Shown here: positions 45,082 through 56,898 of the stretch, piece after piece
How positions within the stretch are numbered: position 1 is the stretch's first letter
How the letters are laid out: each line of letters begins with the position of its first letter
DNA from: Mercurialis annua
Lineage: Eukaryota > Streptophyta > Magnoliopsida > Malpighiales > Euphorbiaceae
Assembly: GCF_937616625.2 (NCBI RefSeq)
Contig: NC_065577.1
Location: 1,178,001-1,242,000 of the forward strand
DNA length: 64,000 nucleotides
Reading direction: 5' to 3'
The notes under the pieces: model-generated
Database searches by the model: none
Told to the model about the DNA's origin: nothing
What the model saw: only the letters and a program-made list of their open reading frames with translations
Position numbers and translations under genes: made by a program

Positions 45082-47415
45082 TAAAACCAGAGAAAAGAAG
45101 GTAAAAAAAGTTAAAAATAAGTTTAATGTGGTTATGAAGTGGGTTTGAGAAGAGAGGTGAATTTGGAGTAAATTCCGAGGGAATAATGAAGAGTGTGCTT
45201 TGGATAATGGGGTGGTGATTTTGTGTTTCGCGGTCAAAGTTTATTACCGGACCCAAGAAAACCGTGGTTGAGTCATTCGAAGTAGTTTTGGTTGGTTCAA
45301 TTTTGAGGTTCGATGAGGATCAGTATTTTGAACCAAACTCCAATTACAAACTAATTTTATAGTACTACTAGTTTGGTTGGACTAGACTGGTTTATTGTTC
45401 TAGCTTCATTTTTAAAATTAATTAACTAAAATGTGATAAAAAAAAGATTAACTAAAATGTTGATTTTAATCAAAATAAATCTATTAACTTAAATTGATTA
45501 ATCCTGTCTAGCCAATCGACTATCGCTTATTAGCGACAATTTATAATTATTCACTAATTTTAGCTTAGTTTTTTTTACTCTCAAATTATAGGCATTTTTT
45601 TGGTGCCTTGCTTACCAAAGAGTTCTGTCGGTAACGTTGTTTGTTGGTAATGTCGTAGGTGATTATTCATTTAAATGAAATTGATATATTTTCATTGGTA
45701 AATTCCAATAATTCTGTATTATTTCACAATGACTACTAAACTTTCACTGATCTTATATAGCTTACAAGACTATTCTATTAATTTTTTTTTGACATGATAC
45801 ATTAGATATTCTAGACAAGTTAGTTATAGGACAATAGTTTTAAATTTTTCACTTTCGGACTAATCTTTTTTAAAATAGATAAATCTCTTATCATTGATTG
45901 ATTTTTAGATGACATTGATGTCCACGTATCGTACAACTGTTCCTTTTTAACTAAGTTGAGTATTTTTTTTCAAAAAAGCTTACAATATTGTATGTATATG
46001 TTATCGTTAGTCATGCAATTTTGCAAATAAAATTGTTGTTATTCTTTGTCATGCTATCACTACTTTAAAAATTGATCTATAAAATCTAAAAGAACATATT
46101 CATTTTCATAACAGAAAAAAATTAATTTTCTCATTTCAAGGTGACAGACTAGTATTTTTAACTAAAATTATATTAATTATTTACAAAAAAAAGTTAAAAT
46201 TATTTTAAAAAGTTTACTAAACAGTTTTCTGAAGAAAGCATCCTCGCGAAAGGAGCGTCGGCTAAGCAGTCAAAATCCACAGGATACAATAAAGACTCGA
46301 TGTTTATTAAAGTCTCAGCTTACAAGATCATGAGTAACACTGGAGTGTTTATCCCACACAACCGTTGCGCCACGTCATTTTTACAACAAGTCAATGAAGA
46401 TTTGCGGTAGGTAATTTTTTAATTATCACTTATTTTTTTGTCATTAATTTTTTCACATGATTAGTGCATGATTGGTTTGTTGCACGAATGACATGGAGAA
46501 ACGATTATATCCAATAATTATTCGTAACACTGTCTTAGCTGGCAATAACAATAAAGTTGATATACATGTTTGCCACGTGGCCTCACAAAGGTATTACAAG
46601 AGTCCTATTCTGTGAAGAATAATGGAGAAAAACAAGTGAAGAGGAGTTCACCTTTCCGACATGTACTTGGTGTAAGTGATGGGACTTTCACTTTTTTCTA
46701 TGTTTTCGAAAAGTGAGTCTTCTCTTTTCCCTTCTTTCTTTCTTCAGAAAATTTCTCTATTTCTTTATTTTTTTCTTTTTAGTTTGGACTTTAGTGTAAT
46801 TTTTTTCTATGTAATTTTTTTATTTTATTAATAACTCTTTTCTCCGATTTTTAATTGTTAATTTTGTTTTTTTTATAATCAGAGAAGGAAAGCATTTGTG
46901 AGAAGAACTGGACTCACGACTTTGACAGTTTATTGTCTAACGCTTATCTCATTTAAGTTATAACTCGTTGATAATTGTTCATTTAGTTAAAATTGCACAT
47001 ATTTAAAAATAGACATTTTAGTCTAAATTACAAAAAATGCTAATATAATATACTAATTAATTAATATTTTATAAATTAGTTATAGCGTCATTTATTAAAA
47101 AGAGATAAAATTAAAAAATAATACTAATTCAAGTCATATTAAAATTTTAAATGAACAATTAATTATAGATAAATTCATTTGTCTACTTAGACGACTAAAA
47201 AATGGAGAGTAAATAACTCAAAATTAGGCTAATAGGCTAAAAAATCACCGTTTTTTTTTTCAATAGCATCTTGACTTTATAATTTCATCAATTTTATTCT
47301 TCTCGTATTTTTAACTTTCAATATCACCATTAATTGAAAAATTAGACAATTCCATTACTATAAAAATGTAAATATTTAAAACAACTACATTTAACAATCA
47401 CATCATACTTTTGTT
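45082..47415. other. AT-rich intergenic stretch upstream of the bHLH gene
   Basis: Presumed bHLH promoter at the left end; otherwise AT-rich with no gene, tRNA or clear transposon end. 46230-46420 is somewhat less AT-rich but has no open frame of note. Confidence 0.5.
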
Positions 47416-47848
47416 TAGGGGTGGGCATGGACCGGTTAACCCGTCCATGAGGGTAAAATATAAACCGGTCCATAGTAGTTCGGTTTTTAAAATTAAAAAC
47501 CTAAACCTATTATTTAAACGGTTAACCATTTAAAACGGTTCGGTTTTTCAGTTTTGCGGTTTTTAACCATGTAGCCATTAAAAAAATAGATATAAAAAAG
47601 ATAAAATTTATAGATAAAATTTTAAATATAGTCTAATAATTAAAATTTAATTTTTATTATTTTTAATTATTAAAATATAAATTTTATTTATTCCTATTTC
47701 AATTAGGTATATATATATTTTATTAAGAAAAATAAAGTTTTTTCAATATATATATATATATATATATATATAGTCCTAAAATAAAAATATATTGATAAAT
47801 AATATATTTTTTAAATATTTTTTTTTGTTTAGAATTGTTATATATGTA

Positions 47849-47888
<40 letters not shown>

Positions 47889-48088
47889 AAATATATATTA
47901 TTTATAAACCGGTTAACCGGTTAACCGAGATTTCTAAAATTTCAAAACCTAAACCTAAACCATTAACCATAAAAATCAAAAATTAAAATCTAAACCTAAA
48001 CTTTTGGACCGGTTAACCATATTTTTCGGTTTGGTTTTATAGTTTCGGTTCGGTTTTGCAGTTTGACCGGTTTTTTTGCCCACCCCTA
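47416..48088. mobile_element. hAT-like element with TAGGGGTGGGCA ends, 673 bp
   Basis: Starts TAGGGGTGGGCATGGACCGGTT and ends AACCGGT...TTTGCCCACCCCTA in inverted order. An imperfect 8-bp duplicate (ACTTTTGT / AGTTTTGT) sits just outside if two more bases belong to each end. The interior is AT-rich with GGTTAACCGGTTAACC palindromes (about 47908-47929) and several (TA)n runs. No transposase. These ends are common in plant hAT MITEs; classification from memory. Confidence 0.6.
47744..47882. repeat. (TA)n microsatellites
   Basis: Two perfect TA runs, about 47744-47772 and 47859-47882, inside the hAT-like element. A small ORF across them is spurious. Confidence 0.85.
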
Positions 48089-48549
48089 CTAGTTTTGTCT
48101 ACTTGAACAAATTTAAAAAAGTTTTTCAATTTAAAAAAAAATAAAAAATTCCGATCCATCAAATATGATACATTTTGGCACCCCCGTATACTCACCATTT
48201 CACCTTTCATACTTCAAAGTATTAACGTTGCCTCACCTAAATACTAAATTTAAGTGTTAAGGGTTCTAGCCTGTGCTTCTCCACAGTCCACACTATGACC
48301 AAGTTGTTCACATTTCAAAGGATGTCTGTTAGGGAAGGAATAACTAGGACTTCAACCAAATCAAATCAATTTCTGAGTTATTCATAATTATTCAAAAAAA
48401 ATAAACCCATTTAGTATCCATTTAAAGAAAAAACACTCCAAAACAAATTTAATATCACAAACTGTAAAACATAATAAAAACTCTGTTTTTCACTCATTGG
48501 AGCATTTTAACAAACACCTGGCGTGCAAAATATTCTCCTCTTCAAAACA
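48089..48549. other. Short intergenic stretch downstream of the LYR gene
   Basis: AT-rich; probable 3' UTR of the LYR gene at the right end. Nothing else seen. Confidence 0.55.
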
Positions 48550-48895
48550 CTAACCACAGCATATCTTCTTCAACTCATCAGCAACTGATTCATTAACCGA
48601 ATACTGCTCATAAAAAAATAATCAAAATCCAAAATAAATTTAACCATGAACACAGTGTCAAACAGACAATATATTTTACCAAAAAAAACAAGAAAATGAC
48701 CTTGTTGAGGACCCAGATAGAGTGATTATAAGCTCGGCGAAAGTGCTCGTTGAGGGCAGTATCGTCATTTGCATCAACTTCCCTGAAGTTAACGAAGTTT
48801 TCGCGCGCGAATTTAGCGTAATAAGGCCTTGTGTCGGCCGGTAGTTGCCGTACTAGCCTGAGAACTCCGCCGTAAACTTTCAGTGCTTTCTGCAT
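48550..48895 (-). CDS. LYR-motif (complex1_LYR) small protein, 2 exons
   Basis: Exons 48895-48701 and 48603-48550, intron GT-AG and phase 0, 82 aa. It opens MQKALKVYGGVLRLVRQLP and contains PYYAKFARENFVNFREVD and NHSIWVLNK, ending DELKKICCG. This is the plant homologue of LYR motif protein At3g19508, whose length is about the same. LYR proteins are small mitochondrial factors that bind acyl carrier protein or help Fe-S delivery; the exact client here is unknown. The literal Leu-Tyr-Arg triad is replaced by Val-Tyr-Gly. In Arabidopsis the gene lies beside bHLH113, as here. Confidence 0.92.
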
Positions 48896-49635
48896 CTTTT
48901 GTTTTCTAACGACGGTCGTTTGCGGTTTGACTGAATATTTTTTGTGGCGGGAGGAGTGATTTTCCAGCTATAAAGATTTGATTAGTAGTATTAAAACTAA
49001 ATTTAATTTTCTTTTTGAAATTTAAAATATTTAAATTTACATATTAGATGAAGGGAAGTTCTTACCTAGACCCGGTCCATAAAAAATTTATTATGAAAAC
49101 ATGCACGAGATACTAAAAATAGACGATTTTGCTAAAGTGCGAGTTGCTCTATTTGCAACGCGCCTAATAAATATGTTATTATTGCGAGTACGAATTTATT
49201 CGGACTACAATTATATTACAAAGTATTTAATTATTAAATCAACTTGATACTCGTAGTTCTTTAAATTTATGATGTTTATAAAAATATAGGATTTAAATGT
49301 ATGTATGTATGTCAACAAACACTATAAATATATAATAAATATAGATTTTATTAAAGAACAATTATAATATTAGAAATCGTAAAAATAATTCTAAAATATA
49401 ATTTATGAAAAGATTATATTAAAAAGGAAAATATAAATTATTTTAAAAGTCTTATTTTTATTTTATTTAATTATTGGTTGTCTAGAATATTTTCATGAAC
49501 TAGAATATAATTTTAAATTTTAAATAATTAAAATTTAATTTCTTATTATAATAAGAGTAAAATATAATACATTCAATCATTTAGATTAATGTTTAGAAAC
49601 AAAATATTTCATATATGTTGTATTTAAATTATATA
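48896..49635. other. Intergenic stretch upstream of the LYR gene
   Basis: The LYR promoter should lie at the left end. The rest is very AT-rich with an ATGT microsatellite at about 49298-49311. No gene seen. Confidence 0.5.
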
Positions 49636-50329
49636 TTTATTTATGGGCTTTTTACACAATCAACCAACATTGGCTAAATCTTTACTTTTATACGGGTCAG
49701 ATTTTCAGCTATCTAAACTACCATGTGCGGACACAATTCTTATTTTTATACGGATTGTATATATTCAACCCTAATAGTAGAGACATCATAATTTCACTTT
49801 TTCTCTCTCCTCATTATTCAATTCTCTCTTCCCCTCAACTCAATTTTCTCTCTCTTTACTTATGTTTCTTTCTTTCACTCTCAAGTCACCTCTTTTTTAC
49901 CGTTTTCCGCCGTCTTCCGCTGAGCCGTCCTCTATTCCTCCGCTCCTCCGTCATCGTTCTCATCATCGTCTTCTTCGTCATCTTCGCCAACAATATCATC
50001 TCCTCTACTCGTCGTCGTCATCTATTTAAATTCAGATCTACAATTTATTCATTATTCTTCTTCTTCTTTTTTATTTTCAGATCTACAATTTTTTACTGTT
50101 TTTTCACGATTAAACATGTATACAGATTATATTTAAAGAATATAATGCTGATTTCATGTTATGTAAAATAAATTTATGATTATATGAAATAATTTTTTGT
50201 TATTTCTTCATTTTGTTTTTGTGTTTGGTTGTATTTCTGTATTTATTTATTCTGCAGCTCGTTTTTTTGATGATGGTTGATTACTGAATTATTATAATGT
50301 TACAGTGTTGTTGATTTGTTGTTGATTTT

Positions 50330-51115
50330 GTGTTGATAATCAGTTGGTATTCCTTGATTTTAACATCGGAAAAAAATTAATTTTTTTTGGCAAATTAGAT
50401 AACTTTATCCGCAAAATAAACTAAATAAAATAAAATTTAATAGAGACTAGATAATTATATGTTAGCATTATCATGTTGACATGTTGTTGATTTCTTGTTG
50501 ATATTTTATCGATTGTCACAATTTTTCAAAAAGTTATGTTTTATTTTATTCCTTATGTTGATTCGTTGTTGATTTATTGTTGACATTATTTTGATATGTA
50601 TTTCAACTTTTTTTGATTTTCAATTTTATGTTGACATGTTGTTGATATACTGTTGATAACATGTTGATTTTTCAATCATTGAAAGAAAAATAAAGTTAGT
50701 CTTAAATTGATGTATTAATGAACTATTGATATGTTTTTGATAATATGTTGATTGTTTTTTACTTAAATCAATCAATATTCTCATTTTACAAACATCTTGA
50801 CTAAATTAACATTAATTGTTGATTCTTTGTTGATTAATTGTTGATATTATTTTGATAAGTATTTTAAATTTTTTTGATTTTCAATTTTATGTTAACATGT
50901 TGTTGATATACTGTTGATAACATGTTGATTTTTCAATCATTAAAAGAAAAGCAAAGTTAGTCTTAAATTGCTGTATTGATGAGTTGTTGACATATTTTTG
51001 ATAATATGTTGATTGTTTTTGGCTTAAATCAATCAATGTTCTCATTTTACAAACATCTTGACTATATTAGCATTAATTGTTGATATCATGTTGACATTAT
51101 GTTGATAACTTGTTA
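50330..51115 (+). repeat. TGTTGAT-rich centre of MULE copy A
   Basis: TGTTGAT and TGTTGACAT words recur every 10-20 bp on the plus strand, partly as larger duplications (50590-50690 resembles 50850-50955). Strand composition is strongly T over A within the motifs. The same block is in copy B at about 59560-60200. Confidence 0.8.
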
Positions 51116-51867
51116 ATATGATAGTAGTAATTCTACTAAAGAACAATAAAGGTACAAAATGTTTAAAATAAATGAATCAGATAAAGATGTTAGCAGAGTA
51201 AGTAATCAAAACAATATGAAAAAACAACAACAATAATTCAAATGAAAAAATAAAATTATTCTTACATATAAAAATAAAAAAATATTAAATATACACCAGC
51301 ACAACAGTTCACAAATAAAGAAATCTATTTCAAAATATATTTTTTCCTCAATTCTCTTTGCAGCTGCACAGTTTCTTCAAAATCACTTGTATAATTGTTT
51401 TGCATTCCACCTCTCATACCTAACTAAATTTCGACAAAGACGGTTATGATACAGTTTCATTTCATCTAACGAAAGTTTATTTCACAGACAATAATATCTT
51501 ATTTGTCAATGTTAAAATAAAAAGAATCAGTAGATATCAACATAATATCAACATAAAATCAACAACACTGTAATATTACAATAATTCAGCAATCAATCAT
51601 CATCAACAAATCGTTCTGCAGAATAAAAAAACGCAGAAATACAACAAAACACAAAAAAATGCAGAAATAACAGAATTTTATTATATAAAATCACAAAATT
51701 ATTCTATATAACATGAAATAAGTATTAGATTCTTTAAAGATACTCGTTATACATGTTTAATGGTGAATCAACAGTAAAAGATAAACAAATTACAGATCTG
51801 AAAATAAAAAAAAAGAACAAAAAATTTCAGATCTAAAATTAAAAAGATAAAAAAAAGATGGCGCGGC

Positions 51868-52012
51868 GAGACAAAGGCGGAACGATGGAGGCGGAACGGT
51901 GGAGGCGGAACGGCGAAGGCAGAACGACGAAGGCAGAACGGCGGAACGGAGGAGGCGTAACGGCGAAGGCAGAATGGCGGAACGGAGGAGGCGGAACGAC
52001 GGAAGCGAAGGA
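51868..52012. repeat. GGCGGAACG minisatellite, copy A
   Basis: Short units of GGCGGAACGG, GGCGAAGGC and GGAGGC type are repeated; the matching block in copy B is 60787-60907. It encodes only repetitive FRRSAF-type peptides and is not called a gene. Confidence 0.85.
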
Positions 52013-52229
52013 GCAGAAATCGTGAAAATTTTCTTTCACAGCTCAAAAGAAATCGTGGAGAAGAAGAATGATTGAGAGAAATAAGAAAAATCGTATAAAA
52101 CAAAGAAATTTGAAGTACAAGTTATTAAAGTAAGAAAACGAGGTAGGTAAAGTAAAGATTTAACTTGTCCTGTATAAAAGTAAATGGGCTGCCAAAATCA
52201 ATATTTTATATAAAAAGCCCTTTATTTAT

Positions 52230-54484
52230 GGGTCAGCCCGGATGATACTTGGTTATCATAACATCTCAATGTTAACCCGGTCCAAAACGAACGGGCCTGG
52301 ATGATACCAGGTCTGTACGAGGCCTAGATTTAGCTTTGGATATTTGATCGGAAGATTCATTTATTACAACCTCAACTTATCAACTTTGCCAGTAAAATCG
52401 GGACAAGAAAAAGAAAATCAAAGCGCCTATGTTATTTTATAGCACTATCATCGCTATCTTTATCTTCATCTTCTTGAAATTAAGGTTAAATTTTTACTCT
52501 TTTTAGTTTTAAGTTTAATTTCTGTGTTTTTTTTATGTTGTTTTATAATTTTTCTGCTAATTTTAAGCTGTGATGCTGATCATATGCGTGTTAGTATGAG
52601 TGTTAGTTATGGTGAAATTTAAAAGAATTATCTTTATTTAAAAAGTATGTTATGTTATTTAGCTAGACTATGGATTAAAAAGTTTGCTCTTTTAAATAAT
52701 TATTGCTGTTAATGTATTATGTATGATGGTATTGGTAAGAATGATTTGATATGTGTTACCATGTGTGATGAAAGTTTGAGAATTTAATTATTGTTTGGTA
52801 ATTGGATTATGTTACATTGATTCTGTGTTTGATAGCTTTTTCGATATGTTTTATTTTATGTAATATTTTTTATGGTTTTTCATAAGTTGTCTTTTAAGCT
52901 AGCTAAGTAGCACGAATACTTCATTCGATCAACTTTTTCTATTTCGAAAAGTGTTGGAAATTTGGCGCTTTGGACCGTTTTCAACTCAAGAAACCTTAAA
53001 ATAGCATTGTTTCGTTGTGTGATGAAAGTTTGAAAATTTGATCATTGTTTGGTAATTGGATTTTGTTATGTATCGTGTTTGATAGCTTTTTCAGTATAAT
53101 GTATGTATATTTTTATGGTTTTTCATTATTTGTCTTTTAGGCTAGCTAAGTAGCACGGGTACTTCATCCGACCAACCTTTCCCATTTTGAAAACATGTCG
53201 AAAAATTGGCTTTTCGGGCCGTTTTAACGTAATAAACCTCAAAATAACACTGTTTCGCTGTGTCCGTATTCAAGTGCCTAGTTTTCTCGTATACATGTTC
53301 GATGTCTCCGTATTCAATTGTCCAGTTTTCCCATATACGTGTCCGTGTTACATAGTTCATAAGTCAACTACTGAAAATTAGGCCATTATGATACTGCTAT
53401 TGTCAGTGTCTAAAAAGTTCACCAATGCAAGAATGCTCCTCCACTATTGTACGGGGTAGGGGGAGGATGGATGCAATTTTATGCAGCCTCCCCATTACAT
53501 ATTTACGAAAAGGCTGTTTCCACGCCCCAACCTTGTAACCTTCAGGTCACTGAATGACTAAGGAGTAGCTTTACCACCACATCAAGGCTTGTCCTTCTGT
53601 TGTAGAAAAATTGATAGTTTTCCCTTTTAAACCGATATGATTAGCTGGAATGGATTACTAAGGAGACAAATGTTTGTTATAGCCATTGGTATCAAATCAA
53701 CAATTAGGCTTTATCTGAAAATCTAAGGCAATTTTGTCATTCTAATGTGTGTCGTATTGCCTGCAGTATATTGATGTCATTGGTCATTGGCCATGTTAGC
53801 TGTGAGTATGTTTGGGAGTAGTATTGGAGGAAAGATGCAAACAGGTCTGTTAGGTTTTTGTGTGGTAATAATTATTTATTATCCTAGTTTAATTATGCTA
53901 TAGGGGTTCCTACAATCTATCAAGCAATATTCCGATAAAAAAAATACATATATGAATGCCAAGACATTGTATATTTTGGTGTTCACATCAATATCTTTTT
54001 AATCAAAATATTGATCTGTATTCCAAATTGAAAAAAGTTGATTGTTCATGTCTGACGTTGTTATTATTTAATGTTCATGTTGTAATTGCAAAAAACGCTA
54101 ACGTTCATGATTTAATTTACTTTTAGCCCTTTTTGAAACATCTAGGCAAAATAGAATAGGGAATGTAAAGATTGAAACAAAGTCGAGCATATTGAAAACA
54201 AAAGGAAGAAATGTTGATATACAAAACTAAGTTTTTAGCTTAAATTTCTATTGCTATGCTTCATTTTTGTGATTTGTACTGTTTCTCAGCCTTAGATTCT
54301 TGTTTTTAATTTTAATGAGTGAATATATTGTGCAATTGCTTATTCTTCAGTACAATCTTCGGATTAGATCACACTGTGTTCTAAAAGCACCTTAGTTGGA
54401 TTGGAATTTATAAAGCTAGAAACGTAAAATGGCTGTGTAAACATTGGTGGGTATCAATTCTAATATTTCTGTTTTATGTGAGCA
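52230..54484. other. Upstream region (or first intron) of the GRF gene
   Basis: Contains a possible first exon ending at the donor AAG|GT 52484/52485 and an acceptor CAG| at 54485, which would make a 2-kb intron. Two GCTAGCTAAGTAGCACG segments (about 52898 and 53140) show an internal duplication of about 120 bp. It also holds the SINE-like sequence at 53410-53600. Confidence 0.5.
53410..53600 (-). mobile_element. Au-type SINE remnant
   Basis: Read on the minus strand: GGTAAAGCTACTCC, TGACCTGAAGGTTAC, GCGTGGAAACAGCC, GGGGAGGCTGCATA, in the order seen in the tRNA-derived Au SINE family of plants (CGTGGAAACAGCCTCTTGC, AGGCTGCGTACA). Diverged. Identification from memory. Confidence 0.6.
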
Positions 54485-54525
54485 GAAATAATCTTTCCGA
54501 GTCGAGGGATCTTGAAGATTCTGAA

Positions 54526-55126
54526 ATGAATACCTCTGAAGATTCTGAAATGAGTACCTCTGAAGATTCTGAAACCAGCGCCTCTCAAGACTCCGACCAC
54601 ATCGGCGACGAAAACTCCAAAGTTAAGATGTGTTTTTGTAACCATCCTGCTAAATTACGAGTCTCTCATACAATCAGAAACCCTTTTCGATTATTCTACA
54701 ATTGCCACAAGTACTCCGATGTAAGTACATCATTCCTCGATCTGTAAAAACAAGCAAATTTTCTCGTCATTTATCCGTGCTGATTATATCATTTTTTGTT
54801 GCTACCAGAATTGCGGATTTTTCCAATGGGTCGATGAGCCAGAATTAACCGGCGATACACATGTTGACGAGCTAAATCTCATCCGCAATGAATGTATTCG
54901 ATTACAGGGGAAACTTGAAGAAAGCGAACTGGAACGGAGTCACGATAGGCATGCTTGGGAAAGGGAGAAAGTCGAGCTAATGTCGAAATTCTCGACTATT
55001 CAAACTGAACTGGATGAAATCAAGAAAAGAATTGAATTTGCGAATGAGTCCGATCTTATGCCTCCAATCCATAAATTATCCGACACAGATGAAGACGATA
55101 ATGTTATTGAGATTCATGCTATGTAA
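54526..55126 (+). CDS. GRF-type zinc-finger protein with C-terminal coiled coil
   Basis: Exons 54526-54720 and 54809-55126 (donor GTAAGT, acceptor CCAG), phase 0, 170 aa. A Ser/Glu/Asp-rich N-terminus with three SEDSE repeats leads to a GRF zinc finger: C36-x-C38 ... NPFRLFYNC60 ... C67-GFFQW. GRF fingers bind single-stranded nucleic acid in some proteins; many plant copies are uncharacterised. Residues about 80-145 are charged and heptad-like (coiled coil). The start is the first ATG in the exon. A longer form is possible: ATG 52429, exon to 52484, joined in frame at 54486, adding a hydrophobic MLFYSTIIAIFIFIFLKL start (202 aa). Family sure, start less so. Confidence 0.82.
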
Positions 55127-55374
55127 GGTAGAATTAGATTTCTGTTGCAGATGTAAAATCCTTTTTTGCTTTGCTTACAGAGTTTTTATTTCTCTTGTGA
55201 ATATATTTAGTGTTACTATGCAAAATTCTATGAATATTGATTTTTAGGGAGATAGGTATGCAAATTTTGTCGAGAAATTTCAGTTCAGCTCCCTCTCTTT
55301 TTGGCATTACACTTGTACTGCATAAATATTGCTCCCGAGGCATTGATACTGCATAAATTTTAGAAATTTGAGTT

Positions 55375-56887
55375 CAACATTGCCATGCTTTCTAGACAAG
55401 CTTGGAGACTTATTAATTCGAAAGACTCTTTGATGTGTAGAATGTTTAGAGCTCGTTATTTCCCAAATAGTAGTTTCCTTGATGCTAAGTTGTGTTCTAA
55501 TCCTAGTTTTGTTTGGAGGAGTATTTTTTCTACTCAACCGGTTATGAAATTGGGTGCTCGGGTTAGAATTGGAGATGGCAGGTATACTAGAATTCGGAAA
55601 GACCCTTGGTTTTCAGACGGAGATTCTGGCTTTCTTGTTTCTCAGCCTTTGTTAGGTATTGAAGATGCCATGGTCTGGCAACTGCTTTCTACTTCAGGTT
55701 TGGAGTGGGACTCTGATATTCTTCATGATGTTATCGAGCCTGTTGATCGAGCACGTATCTTAAGAGTGCCGTTTAGTAGAAGGGAGGTAAAGGACAGTTG
55801 GGTTTGGATTTTGGACGATAAATATCGGTTCTCGGCTAAAAGCATTTATAGAAGTTTGGTTGGAGAGTGCAGTGGCATCAGTAGCTCAGTTTGGTTTGGT
55901 CTAATATTTGGAGATTGGCAATTCCTCTCCATGTTAAAAATTTTCTATGGAGGATGGCCTCTGATTTCCTTCCTACTGCCGAGGGTCTTGCCTCTAAAAG
56001 AGTCTTCATCAACTCTAGCTGCCCGCTTTGTGTTGATGGTTTTGAAAATGCTGTTCATCTCCTTAGCTGCTGTTCCGTAGCTGCAGATTGTTGGAGAATG
56101 GCGTATCTGAGTTCCTTGGCTGGTTCGAACTTGGATGTTTTTTCTTGGTGCAAAAATTGTCTTCAAGATCTGGAGAAGGAGAAGAAGGAATTGGCAGCTA
56201 TGGTGTGTTGGGGAATCTGGACAAACAGAAATAAGATGGTTTGGCATGGTGTCAAATCCAGTCCAGTGGATTTAGTTAACCAGGTTAGTAATCAGCTAGT
56301 AGCTTGGTCCGGAGTGAGAAGGAGGACGGTTTCAGATGTGTCCAGAATCATTGACAGAAATGATGGTTTGGTGAAGTGGAGGTCGCCGGCGACAGGTTGG
56401 ATTAAGGCGAGCACAGATGCGGCGGTCTTTCAGCAGGGCGAAGGGATCGCTGTTGGTTGTATTGTGCGAGATTTGAAAGGAAATATCATTCAAACAAGAC
56501 AGCAGCAGTTTCTTGGAGATTTCTATCCGAGATCAGCAGAGTTAATCGCAATTAGAGAAGCTCTAAGTTGGTTGAAGGATTGGCACAACGTGGTGATTTT
56601 GAGTCGGATGCAATGGATGTTGTTTTGGATATTAAATATCCAGTTCCTGCTATAGACGATATTATTCTCGAAGATTGTATTGATTTATCGAAGCAGTTAC
56701 GTGATTTTTCTTTTTCTTTTGTAAGACGATTTACTAATCGAGCCGCGCATGTTCGAGTGCAAAATGCTCGTTCCTTGTCAGGTTATCGGATTTTGCTTTC
56801 AAACTTCCCCGAATATTTTACGATTGTAACTGATTCGGACATTGCTTAATAATATCACGAGTATTGATTATCAAAAAAACAAAATTA
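55375..56887 (+). mobile_element. 5'-truncated L1-type LINE with target duplicate
   Basis: The end of LINE ORF2 with the zinc-binding reverse-transcriptase tail (WRMASDFLPT ... CPLCVDGFENAVHLLSCC) followed by an RNase H region (KASTDAAVF, SAELIAIREAL). Flanking AAATTTGAGTT repeats (55364-55374 and 56888-56898) and an A-rich end (GATTATCAAAAAAAC) mark insertion by target-primed reverse transcription. Two frameshifts, near 55880 and 56575, break the frame. It lies 250 bp after the GRF stop codon. Confidence 0.88.
55385..56849 (+). pseudogene. LINE ORF2 C-terminal remnant
   Basis: Three overlapping frames (55385-56080, 55891-56655, 56568-56849) read one after another as the RT tail, zf-RVT domain and RNase H. 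It stops at 56847-56849. The N-terminal endonuclease and RT core are missing because of 5' truncation. Confidence 0.85.
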
Positions 56888-56898
56888 AAATTTGAGTT

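Larger units (their letters stand above)
49645..52220. mobile_element. Foldback MULE, family A/B, copy A (2576 bp)
   Basis: Ends GGGCTTTTTA and TAAAAAGCCC, with a 9-bp duplicate TTTATTTAT at 49636-49644 and 52221-52229. Inverted arms of about 700 bp (49645-about 50350 and about 51525-52220) surround a centre packed with TGTTGAT words. The right arm carries a GGCGGAACG minisatellite. Long plus and minus frames in the arms are low-complexity read-through. No transposase, so non-autonomous. A related copy is at 58943-61116. Confidence 0.9.

Noticed and set aside
47792..47986. 64-codon frame rich in Ile/Tyr
   Set aside because: It is the translation of a (TA)n microsatellite in a hAT-like element.
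49725..50171. 148-codon plus-strand frame
   Set aside because: It lies in the pyrimidine-rich arm of MULE copy A; the peptide is Ser/Leu/Phe low complexity and the frame is not kept in copy B.
51768..52103. 111-codon minus frame (and the similar 60655-60942)
   Set aside because: It reads through the GGCGGAACG minisatellite of the MULE arms; repetitive FRRSAF peptide only.
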